A stretch of DNA of 64,000 bases from Hesseltinella vesiculosa (Eukaryota; Mucoromycota; Mucoromycetes; Mucorales; Cunninghamellaceae). Below, one piece after another: positions 11,501 through 21,874 of the stretch (its first letter is position 1; each line of letters starts with the position of its first letter). Position numbers and translations under genes: made by a program. The DNA lies in contig MCGT01000023.1 in the NCBI GenBank assembly GCA_002104935.1, positions 186,001 through 250,000 of the forward strand, given 5' to 3'. The notes beneath the pieces were generated by a model. That model was not told the DNA's origin. It saw only the letters and a list, made by a program, of their open reading frames with translations, and did not search any database.

Positions 11501-14500
11501 GATGACGATGAGTGGGTCGAATAGACTAATATGAAGCCAGATTTTAGTGCTGACCGCTGAGGTGAGACGTGTAAAGCATAATCAATATCAGGTTGCTGGC
11601 TCTTCCCAGGTCATTCTTGATTGGATGTACTGGTTGCCTATTGGTGCAGTGGAACTGTTTGCAAGCGTTGTCTGTGATGATGCAACGAATGTTGGTGATG
11701 ATGCGTGGTTTTGACTTCCACGTTTTGAGCTTTGACAACCAAGAGTTCATCCTTCCAGGCTTGAATGTTGGAATGATCGTCGGCGCGTTTGGTCGATGTA
11801 TCCTGCCATCGTTGGATCCAAAAATGACATCAATCTCCGCTGCATGGAGACAGGGATGACCGTCGTCGCGCAAAAGCGGAAGAGAGGTTCCGGGGGCTCG
11901 CTGGAATTGGTGACAAAGGCAGGTAGGGCATGGTGCAGGCCAATGCGGGGTCAGTTGCTAGGGGCAGCGCGAAACTGCGCTGGGTAAAAAGAGAGCCAAT
12001 CATTCAGGTTCATGGGCTGGCCAAGACAGCAGAGGCGCTGGCCAAACCAAGGGGGGGGAGGGGGGGAGGGCAAGTATAATGAGACCAGAGGGCAGGTTGA
12101 CGTAGGAACGCGGGCTGTCACTAGAGGAAAGTAACCAAACGGTATGTTGACCATTCAATATACCTTCGGAGAGAGATTGGTTGATCTACTGGATAAGAAC
12201 TGCTAGGCAATGAAAGCGGGCATGTCCTGGATCGTTGAGAAGAACATCATGGGAACATGGCATCTGGGGTCTTGTGTTTATCAGGGCATGACAATAGGAA
12301 CTAAATAGGCTGCTACCTTGAGGACGTGGAGGTATATTTGATCATCAGGCGGCTCAGGTGAACGTCAGGAGAAGCAGAATGGATGAGCATGCTTGGTTGA
12401 TTGAGCGTAAGGTTTGGTCATTAGCAGTATGGTGCTTTTGCTGCTTTGATACAACAGTAGCATCTTGTACATGATAACCTTGAGAGGACGCAATGACCTC
12501 TGTTCATGCTCATGTAAAGCCATTGGTGTGATGCGGGTAACGTGCAATAAATAAAAAAAGAAAGAGGAGGAGGGAGGGAACGCGGCCATAAAAAGGGTGG
12601 TTTTTATTTTTTGCTCTCCTCTGCAGTGGAAGAGCAGGTCACCTTTTAGCCTTTATCGTTCATTACTACGATGTCTGACAGGGCAATGGTTTTAGCCATG
12701 ATCATTACCCATCCATTTGTACTCGTATGCAAAATTTGAAGTGAGTAGATTTAGGATGATTGTTCGCGGCTGATTTTGATCAGATCGCCGAGGGGTCCCT
12801 CCTGGGAAAAATGGCATTTTTTAGCTGGCGAAACCGAGCTGCTGAAACAAAATTGGTCAAACTTTAGCTGAGCGATTTTCGCCAAACCATTTGATTTTTC
12901 CAGCATCAAACTATTTCACAATGGTGTACTTCCATGCAGTATTTCACATTGATTTGATCACTTGTGCTCTACAGCATTTTCTTTTTTTTCTTTTTTCAAA
13001 ACGAAAAAAAAAAAATAGCAATCTCAATTCATTCCCCGACCGCTCACACAATGTGACCCAAGGATAGGAAGGCTTACTGCCAAGCTAGGACTCATATCCC
13101 AGGCAAGGATTTTGAGCCACTCCTGACGTTGTGGATGCTTGAGTTTGGCATTGACAGCCTTCTTCGATTTCTGGCTCTCACTTGGCCAGCCAGACGAAAG
13201 AAAAAAGCAGAAAGAGTTACTCCCTTCTCCGTTTTTTTGGGTCGGTTCATGGCTCCATTGGTGTAATGGCTCATTTACGAAAGAAAGAAGGTGTTTGGGA
13301 TCAGTGATGTGCCCATTGCTCAAGGTTTCCTGGGGTGGGAGGACGGATGATAGCCTTCACACTTGAACGAGTAGCGCCTACAAGTCCCTCACCTTTCCTG
13401 CGTAACCAAGGTTTATTGAAGGGCTTTGCTTAATATGCTGCCACAAAAGACATGAGATTTGTTGCAGAGGTGCTCCATAGAGAGCTTCAGGCAGTCGCCA
13501 CAGATGCAAAACAGGCGTGGAAGATGTCGATAGACAGCTGAGAAATGGGAGCTGGATCGATGAGGGTTAGCACCGGTAAGAGGATGGCTTGTGTCACATG
13601 GATAAGAACAGGTCGCATTAAATGAAAAAAGGAAACCAAGCGTTGACTAGCCACGGCACTTGTGGCTGATGAGAATATGCCATGGACGACCGGGTGACCA
13701 GCACCTGAAAATGAAGGCGTTCCGTTGATCCATCGATGAAACGTCTTCACAAACCCTGATGACAATAAAGCTATTGATCCGAGGAAAAGAATACCTGAAC
13801 GAACGTTGAAGAGAAAAAAATGGTACGCAACGAAGCTTGATCTGCTTGAACGTCTCAGTGACGTCGATGTCAGGTGTGATCTCGTTGATTTGTCACGGTA
13901 GTTTGGCTTTGGAAAAAAGCAGGAAATCCATGGCCACAGAGAACAAAAAAAAAAAAAAAAAGATACCGGTTGAGCCGAGGCTGGGGAATGCCAAGACCTT
14001 TGTAAACAAACCAAGCCCGAGCCTGATTTCGTTTTTTTTTTTGGCCAGGCTGCCTTGCACCAGATGCCATTGATAGGCACTGGCGAATGGCTATGTGGAC
14101 AATGAGCAATCATGGAAGCTGGCGTTGGTCCATGGCTGCCGTAGGATGCTTTGCTATCCAGGTGGTCATGATTCCTCTGCAAACATGATGCAGGGTTTAT
14201 TTTTATATTCAACACGCGGAAAAGAAAAAAAGTGACCAAATCCGGTTTGGCGGGCCATGGCCATTTAGAGTTCAGCGAGTGCCTCAAGAGGGATCGACCG
14301 AAATTAGGATAGCGCCAACTTGCCCTGGTGATCACCTGCTTGGTGTGGGGGGAGCAAGGAACGTCAAACGATGCCTCAAAAGGCTACTACGTGATGGACA
14401 AAGCCACGAACGAGCTGTTCGCAGTAAAAAGCTGGCAAAAGAAGCGGCTGCTGGGGATATGGCTGCGGCGCTAGTGAAAAATGCACCGGGTTGTCAGCAG

Positions 14501-14736
14501 CCAGCCAAACATCACGACCGCCTGGCGTATTTTTTTTTTTTTTTTTTTTTGGCACCTCCAAACATCATTGAACAGAAGGGACAGAGTCTTGCAGAGATGT
14601 ATTGATCAAGTTGGATAAACGAGTTTGGATGGGAAAAAAAAAAAAAAAGAGCAGCGGTCTTTTTTTTATTATTTCCTATTTCTTTTCTTCACTCGTCCTC
14701 CGTCAGCATCATCATCTAGGGACTGAGCACAAAAGA
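8535..14736. other. 6.2-kb gene-poor interval
   Basis: No recognisable gene, RNA gene or transposon protein on either strand. Open frames are below about 115 codons except one 282-codon frame (minus, 13487-14335), which is rich in His/Ser/Pro/Phe and homopolymer-encoded runs and carries no recognisable motif. The block contains many A/T homopolymers of 9-22 nt and a G-rich tract near 12050. One short repeat at 12791-12907 has a relative near 60.4 kb. The first few hundred bases serve as promoter for the nucleoside transporter, and the last few hundred for the FCP1-like gene. Confidence 0.6.
12791..12907. repeat. Dispersed short repeat, copy A
   Basis: About 115 nt sharing ordered blocks with 60398-60510: GGGGTCCC-CCTGG-AAAAATGG, then CATTTTTT(TT)AGCTGG, then GCTG-GCGAT, then TGATTTTT-CAGCA. 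Spacing between blocks differs by a few bases. It has no coding capacity. It could be the end of a non-autonomous DNA transposon or a small dispersed element; the type cannot be decided from two copies. Confidence 0.55.
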
Positions 14737-15616
14737 ATGATCGGCAAAGCGATTGCGACAAAGTATGCTCGACAGCCTCTAGCACAAGCCCTGGCCAAGG
14801 AAAAGAAGCCATCGTCCGAGTACCTCAAGATCGCCAATGCTAGTTCCACGACGCTCGATGAGCCGCTGGATGCAAAGAAGCAATTGCTAATCCTCGATCT
14901 GAATGGTGCTCTTGTCTCCCGCCTCACTAAATCAAGTCTATACCTTCGCCCGGGCCACATGCCGTTTTTTGATTATGTGTTCAAGCATTTCACGGTGATG
15001 GTGTGGAGCTCTGGTAAAGATCATCTACGTCATGCGCCTTTTGCTGACGCATGTTTTTTTTATTTAATCCATAGCGCAACCTCACAATGTAGAAAAAATG
15101 TGCTGGGTGTTTGGGGATTACAAGCAACAGCTGCGATTGATGTGGACCCGAATGGACTTTGGATTGAGCACAACCGACTATAACCGCAAGACAGTGACGC
15201 TGAAGGATCTGACCAAGGTGTGGGCTGCCCTACCAGAATTTGATGCCAGCAACACCATTCTGGTGGACGATTCGACGCAAAAGACAGTACTGCAACCGTA
15301 CAATCACATTCTGGTGCGTGAATTCGATCATCGGTTTGACTACGTCGCCAGTGAAGGTGACAATGAGCTGTCAAAGGTCCAATTGTTCCTGGAAAAGCTG
15401 CGAAGACAGGACAACGTATGCAACTACATGAAACAACACCCCTATAGTAGTTCATCACCTGACCTGGTTGCAAGAGCTTCGATGGCAACGACGGTGGCTC
15501 TGCATTATGTGTTTACACCGGCTGGCAAGGTGGCTGACCGGTACCCCATACCTCATGACTTCTCCAACAGAGCGGATGATGACTTGGCCAACCTTTTACA
15601 GCGTGTCAATCTTTAA
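14737..15616 (+). CDS. FCP1/NIF-like HAD-family protein with altered catalytic motif (paralogue 1)
   Basis: Predicted 272-aa protein of the NLI-interacting-factor/FCP1-homology group of HAD phosphatases. Exons 14737-15013 and 15075-15616. The core begins at KKQLLILDLNGALV, where family phosphatases normally have DxDxT. Here the second Asp is Asn and the Thr is Ala, so normal phosphotransfer is doubtful. Other family landmarks remain: YLRPGHMPFFDYVFKHF, VWSSAQPHNVEKM (created by splicing), and ILVDDSTQK with the conserved acidic pair. A paralogue with the same intron position lies at 45334-46185 on the same strand. The start at 14737 gives an N-terminus of about the same length as the paralogue. 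Substrate unknown. A pseudophosphatase or binding role is inference. Confidence 0.85.
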
Positions 15617-15986
15617 TCAAGCCTTCCTCCCCCCCGTTTTCTTAAATTATCCAAATATGTAAAAATAAAGCCAAAGCAGTAAACAAATCAGATCAATGAA
15701 AAAGGTAACACTTTCATATCCCATGCTTTTCTTTCTATTTTTAACCTCCAAGCTGAAAGTGAGAAAGATGATCGATTTTTTTAGAGTTGTTTTCTCTTGT
15801 CTTGGCTTTGCGCAAAAAAAGGTAAATCCCTTTTTTGGGTGACACCGAAGGAGTTTCAAATGGAGAAAACCTTGCCTGCCGTTCAACCTTTATTTTATTT
15901 TTACTCTTGTGGTTTCCTTTCTTTCTTTTTCTTTATCTTCTTTTTTTTTTGCATATTTTTTTTAAAGGGGTTCTTTATCGCCTAGT
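15617..15986. other. Intergenic region between FCP1-like gene and Cps1-like gene
   Basis: Contains an AATAAA at 15664-15669, about 50 bases after the FCP1-like stop codon, then a long T/C-rich stretch up to 15970 that fits the leader of the polysaccharide synthase gene. No other gene seen. Confidence 0.6.
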
Positions 15987-17644
15987 ATGTTATATTTAAC
16001 AGATGATGTTGGGTTGCTGCCCTTCTTTTTACCCCTAGGCGTGATTGGGTTCTATCGTTATTTGTGGTATTTCATCAAACTGATCGCCTGGTTGGTGTAC
16101 AAACCAAGACGGCCAAAAGCCAATCCAACTTATTTACCTGAAGAAGATGTCACGATTATTGTACCTACCATCGATGCCGGTGATGAATTCAAAATTGCAG
16201 CTCGAAGTTGGTTAAGTAGGTCCCTATAAAAATAGGAGAACAAAGATCAAAAAAAGGCTTACCTGGTTTTATTGGCGATGTTAGAATGCCGCCCCAAAGA
16301 AATCATCATTATCACTGAAACCAAGATGCGAGAACCATTGCAAGAATTAGCCAACGAAGTAGATCCCGCACGTATCCGCGTGTTGACCGTCCCTAAAGCC
16401 AACAAACGACTGCAAATGGTCGAGGGCGTGAATGCTACCAACACTGAGCTTTTGGTCTTTGCCGACGACGATGCCATCTGGAAACCCACGATGCTCGAAT
16501 ATATCCTCGCTTGTTTTGAAGATTTGAAAATGGGTGGTGTCGGCACCTCCCAGACGGTCCACGCTGTCGATCCCAATGGCCACCAAACCCTGTGGGAAAT
16601 TCTTGCAGGCTACCGCTTGACCTCCCGTAATATCGAAATTGCCGCATCTACCCATATCGACGGCGGCATCTGTTGTCTGTCTGGCCGAACAGCCGCCTAC
16701 CGCACCCTGATTCTTAAAGATCCTGCCTTTCAATACTGCTTCACCAACGACCTGTGGCTCGGCAAGTACCCGCTCAACAGTGGCGATGATAAGTTCCTGA
16801 CCCGATGGATGCACTCTCACGGCTGGAACACGTATGCCCAGGTCTGCTCAGAAGCCGAACTGTACTCAACCTTTAAAAACAACTGGCGCTTCCTGAAACA
16901 AGTGCTGCGTTGGACTCGCAACACTTGGCGCTCGGACTTCCGGTCTCTCTTCACCGAGCGATATATCTGGACTCGTCACCCCTACGTCGCCTTCACCATG
17001 GTCGACAAGCTATTCAATCCACTGACATTGCTTGCTGGGCCAGTGCTGGTGGCTACCTTCTCTGCTCTCCAAGAAGCCCGTGCCGGGCCGACCAACAAAC
17101 CTTTGCCTCCTTGGAACATTGCTGTCTCGTACATCTGCTGGCTGCTCGTCACCCGCGGCCTGAAACTACTGCCTCACTTTGCTAAACGCCCTCAAGACAT
17201 CTGGGTCCTCCCTTGCTGGCTGATCTTCAACTACTACTTTGCCATCATGAAAATATATGCACTCTTCACCTTACATGTCACTGCATGGGGGACACGTGCA
17301 GGTAAGAAAAATTTGATTGAACGCCCTCCTTTTGAAAAAGGGGCAATCCTCCTCGAGACTGATCCCCGCCCTTTTTTCCTTCCCCGCTAGGTGTCGGCAC
17401 AGAATTGGCAGCCGATATCAAACGTCAAGGTGAACTCGAGTCTGCCATGGATCCCAACATGAAAATTGAAATGGATGACCTAAATGGATCGAACGATAAG
17501 GAAATGCACAAGCAATATGAACAACAACAAGCCCAGATCCAACAATATTACCAGGACCAACCCGAAGCTATACCTCCTCCACGTGGAGCACAAACCGACC
17601 CTTTTTGGAATCATGACGAACAGCGCCAGCATTTAGTCGCTTGA
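15987..17644 (+). CDS. CPS1: Family 2 glycosyltransferase, Cps1-like polysaccharide synthase
   Basis: Predicted 499-aa membrane-bound processive glycosyltransferase, related to the fungal Cps1 group (Cryptococcus Cps1 makes hyaluronan). Exons 15987-16215, 16285-17301, 17391-17644. One membrane segment lies near residues 8-35. The GT-A domain follows: EDVTIIVPT, then VFADDDAIW with the DDD around residues 137-139, DGGICCLSGRTAAYR, the general-base region NSGDDKFLTRW and the processivity motif QVLRWTR (Q-x-x-R-W). Three to four further hydrophobic segments and a Gln-rich acidic tail follow. All catalytic motifs are intact. The first splice was chosen at GTAGGT (16216) because the stronger-looking GTTAAG upstream would create a stop. 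The sugar product cannot be told from sequence. Confidence 0.92.
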
Positions 17645-17670
17645 ATGTCCCCCCCCCAAGAACTTCAGAT

Positions 17671-17676
17671 AATAAA
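17671..17676 (+). terminator. poly(A) signal AATAAA
   Basis: AATAAA 27 bases after the stop codon of the Cps1-like synthase gene. Confidence 0.6.
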
Positions 17677-17770
17677 AACAGAACATGTAGAATTCTCCCT
17701 ATTTTTACCCTCTGTCTTTCCTTTTAGCCTTCCTATGGTTTAGGCTTCATGTGCGTTTTTTATTTTTAAA

Positions 17771-17873
17771 ATGAGCTCCGTATCAAAAAAAGAAAGCGAA
17801 GAAAAAAATAATCTCGTCAAAACATTCGCCCAAGAGAACGACCGTCTCCCTGAGCCACTTTATTTCGTTTCGT

Positions 17874-17905
<32 letters not shown>

Positions 17906-18060
17906 CTTCGTATGACTAGGACCGACATCACAACGCTAAACGTGACCTTCTTTTTCTTTGCCCAGCATTGCACATCAGCCGCCAAATCGCCCTACTTGCC
18001 ACCAACGCTCTTTTGGTCATGAATGTGTCGAGGCCGAATCATCCTCTTCTTCTCTTCTAA
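17771..18060 (+). CDS. Possible small two-exon gene, unknown function
   Basis: Proposed exons 17771-17866 and 17920-18060 (78 aa). Exon 1 encodes a hydrophilic start (MSSVSKKESEEKNNLVKTF). Exon 2 encodes a segment containing LHISRQIALLATNALLVMN, which looks like real protein rather than random translation. The intervening sequence has a long T-run followed by TATGACTAG, a good branch point and 3' splice site. The donor (GTTTCG) is poor, which is the main weakness. It lies between the Cps1-like gene and the 3' end of GSK3. I do not recognise the protein. Confidence 0.3.
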
Positions 18061-18352
18061 CCATAGGCAAGCTCCTTGAATGAAACAAAGCAGTGGATGC
18101 ACAATGCCGAAAAAGGAGATGAGTTGACTCGATGTCAATGGAACAGCAGAAAAAGGGAACTGGGGATTTTCCAGCTCGTGCAACGTCAAACAAAAAAAAA
18201 AAAACTAGAAACTGGACCTGTGCAACAAACATAAAAAACCAAAAGATCCAAATTTGGTGAATGCTGTTTCTACAGCTGCTATGGCATGTCATACTTTTCT
18301 TTTTTAGTTCATTTGGTAAAAAGCGAGAGGGTCAGGGGAAGAGACGAGAACT

Positions 18353-19981
18353 CTATTGAAGAGCGGAAGCACACAGTTTTTCTACAGGTATACTCTCAAA
18401 ATGATCCAGATCAATGCCACGAGATGCTAATTCGGATGCACAGTGAGGAGGTACTAATTTTTGAATCAAATCAGGACGAATCGATAATTCTATCGAGAAA
18501 AAAAATCAGTAAGACAGCCTCCCCCCCCTCACAACTTCAAAAGCTCAGCTCTCGAGCTTGCCTACCTTCTTTGGTGAAATCAAACAACACAGGCAAGTCT
18601 TTGCCATTGGCCATCTTTGTATCTGGGTTGCGCAGTTCGTCAAAGAAGGGATGGACCATGGCTTCGCTGGCAGTGGGACGAGCTTGAGGGTTGTATTGCA
18701 AGATGTGAGAAATCAAATCGATCGCTTCAGGGGGGGTGCGTTGTCGGAAGACCTGTTTAAAAAAGGGAGACACAGGGTAAGTGCATAAAAAAGCCTATTT
18801 CTTTTTTTTTTTTACTTTGGAGAAGGGATGCGGCTTGATCATTGGGAATTTATGATCCGTGTAGTGGGGGTTCATCATGGCGATGTTTTCTTGAGATGGT
18901 GTACCGAGGACCTTGATGATTTCGACCAATTGGTCAATGCCACTTTCACCAGGAAAGAGAGGTTGGCCAAGTAGCAATTCTCCCATGACACATCCCACCG
19001 ACCACACATCAATTTTGGTTGTGTAAAGCGTGGCGCCAAAGATCAATTCAGGAGCACGATAATAGCGAGAGCAAATGTAGGACACATTGGGTTCCCCTTC
19101 CGTCAAGACCTTGGCACTAAGTTGCAAAAAAAAAAAAAAATCAAGGTCTCATCCTCTACCACAAGCCACGCTTGAACATTACCTTCCAAAATCACAGAGC
19201 TTCAGTACGCCAGTCATTGGATTCAATAGCAGATTTTGTGGTTTGATATCACGATGGCAGATACCGAGACCATGTATGTAAGCCAAGGCGCGGAAAAGCT
19301 GGTACATGTACAACTTCACAAGGAGTATAGGGATCGGCTGTTTGATCTTGGTATAATGACGGCTGACCCGATACACTGTTTCAGGCACGTACTCTAGGAC
19401 CAAGTTGAGATAAATGTCGTCTTGCTAAAAGGCAGTATGTCAGTGACATCCTTGTCCCAACCCTTTTTTTTTTTTTTACCTTGGGATCGTTTCTTGAATA
19501 AAAATAGGCTCTTAAACCACACACGTTTCGATGATTCATCAATTTCATGATCTGCAGTTCTCGATTCTGATAATATAAACGTGTGATAGAATCATTAGTG
19601 TCTTCCCCAACAAAATGAATGGGCACTTACCTTGAAACGCTTGTCCTGCAAGACTTTTTTGATGGCGACCATTTCATTGGTGGCTGTGACTTTGGCTTGA
19701 TAGACCACGCCAAAAGAGCCGTTGCCGATGACTTTTTGGTGTGTATATTGTAATTGGATATCTTGTCCTGTCTGGCCATCTTTGGCAGGCACCGAAACCA
19801 CTCGAGTCATGTCCATGTCACCTGATATACGAAACGTCAAAGTCAGTCATGTCCGTGTAGACTTTGTTAAGGGTCCTTTTATTTCCTTTTCATGGCCATG
19901 TATCGTTTTACCTGGAAGCTTAAATGTATCACCAGAAGGCTGATTGATGAAGTCAAATGATGTCGATTCTTTGTGAGTCAT
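18353..19981 (-). CDS. GSK3: Glycogen synthase kinase 3 (GSK3/shaggy family) protein kinase
   Basis: Predicted 404-aa Ser/Thr kinase. Exons in transcript order: 19981-19912, 19821-19631, 19566-19480, 19424-19183, 19116-18816, 18752-18566, 18489-18353. Visible features: glycine loop [10 protein letters not shown] (residues 55-64), ATP-binding Lys in VAIKK (about K78), catalytic [11 protein letters not shown] (D175), DFGSAK (D194), and the GSK3-specific activation-loop [15 protein letters not shown], whose tyrosine at about 210 is the conserved autophosphorylated residue. Most of the C-lobe and the family tail [13 protein letters not shown] are present. Length and domain order match fungal GSK3 orthologues, which act in stress, cell-cycle and developmental signalling. 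The first coding exon is only 70 nt. All introns are GT-AG. Confidence 0.97.
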
Positions 19982-21874
19982 GTACTTAATTTTGGAGGTG
20001 ATAAAATCGATATATATATAAAAGATCGTAATTGAAAGTCAACGACAAAAGGCAATGAGGGTAAAAAGTCAGCAAGTGTAAAAAAGGAGGGAAATGTCAA
20101 TCCAAGATGAGAGATTAGTACAATGCAAAAATGTGTGATGCAAACGCAAGAAAAGAAAAAGTAGAGGAAAGAAGAAAAAAAAATAAGAGCGACCTTTTTG
20201 AAGCTCAGCATTTTTTCGATCGAGATTTTTCAGTTGTTACCCATGCTCTTGGACGTTGGTTTTCTAATTGCTTTTCATTTTTTTTTTTTTTTGTACAGTA
20301 ACCAGTGTCAAAATACCATGGCTAATCTATCCAGACGAAATACTGATCCTTTTACGATGTTGGACTGAGAATCCAGCCGTTGTCATGGCAATCAAGGATA
20401 AACAGAACTGGCTGGCAAGCATTTTCACGAGGAATGGGGCAGGAGGGAAAAAGTGGAGAAACTGAAAGAAAAGAGCAAATGAAAAAAAGAATCTCGTACT
20501 TGCATCATGGTAGGAGAAAAAAAAAAGGGGGGAATTCTTTTTTGGATGACTTCCCAGGGTGTTGGGTTTTTTTCCCACTTTTCGCGCGTCGCTGGCAGTT
20601 CCCACCCAGTAAAGAATCCAGGTACCTCCTCCATGTGCACGCTCGCATTGTGGCCTTGCCAAGATGAAAGAGAATGCAATAACCATGAAAACAATATCTC
20701 GAATGGCAGAATGGCGAGGAAAATATAACCAGCTGACTCGGTGTTCGTTTTGCATCGAGACTCTTCTCGTCTAATGGGACTTCTGGGGCTTGTCTTGTTT
20801 ATCATTGGGTTGCGTTTCGATCCAATGGAATGCAAGCAGACAGGTCTGCATTTTTTTTATATATATAAACTGCAACACCTCCTTGCGGGGGTGTATTTCA
20901 AACGAACCACGCGCCATCAGGTTTTTCTATTTTGCTCACTTTGGAGCGATGCCTTGTTGAGAGGATTGGCCAAAAGCTTTTTTTGCACAACTTAAAAAGG
21001 GATGGTTGAACAATAAAAATACAAGGTTCTTGTGAGACAACACTCAGCTTTTTAGAAGAACGCATGAACCACAGCAAAGGATGGGTGGGGGGCCGATAGT
21101 AAAAAAAAAAAAGGCGTGGCCATTTGATTAATCAGCAAAAACAGTGGCCAAAGTCACAGATGGCTGTGATCTTTTTTATTTTTGTTTTTGTTAAATGGGA
21201 TACATTGGATGACACACTTTATTATTTGTTGCAGAGGGAAAGAGTGAGAGATGGTAGGACGATGACCGGGAACCACGGGAAAAGGAAGGGTTCCCCGGAA
21301 CTGCTGGATCATTGTTTTTTCGAGTTGGATTTCGTTTAATTTCCATTATGGGATGCAATGAAAAAAAAAAAACAGATCAAAAACCGCAGCAATCTCGTTT
21401 TTTTTTTTTCAACCTCGGCTGTTTCGCTTTGATCATTCAAGCCATTCATTGACCTGTAGATTGTAGTAAGGTGGAAAGAGTGGTGACCAAAAAAAATAAA
21501 AAATGGGAGAGCGCAGAAACCAGACAAATTGATTTGTCGGTGTAAATTCCTATTGTCCAAACATGGCACACGTGAGTCATCCAAGCTTGGGGCCGAGTGA
21601 TTTGAAAAGAGGCAAGCGAATGGCAGGCACACCAATCAAATCCACCCATTCACTTACCTTGGGCAACATCCCAAAAATAGTCAGTCAGGCTGACGATTCA
21701 TTCGCCGCGTCAAAAAAAGTGAAGAACACCAGGTTCTTTTTTTCCAGGATCATTTTCTTTTTCTTTTTCCCTTTTGCTCTTTTTTTTTTAATACAAACTC
21801 TCCAATCTACCCCTCTCCTTTTTTTCTATTCTACCTTTTTTTCCCCCTTTATTTATGCACTTGACATTGCAAGC
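19982..21874. other. 1.9-kb divergent intergenic region
   Basis: Separates the GSK3 and Fungal_trans gene starts. It holds several A/T homopolymers, TATA-like stretches near 20009-20020 and 20855-20867, and a long T/C-rich leader (21730-21860) in front of the transcription factor. Open frames on both strands are short and lack recognisable motifs. I looked for upstream exons encoding a Cys-rich zinc cluster for the downstream regulator and found none. Confidence 0.55.

Noticed and set aside
13487..14335. 282-codon minus-strand frame in the gene-poor block
   Set aside because: Composition looks random (Phe/Lys runs from homopolymers), with no splice-consistent extension or recognisable motif.
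16211..16284. GTTAAG donor for the first Cps1-like intron
   Set aside because: Joining it to the 16285 exon creates an in-frame stop; GTAGGT four bases downstream restores the family sequence.
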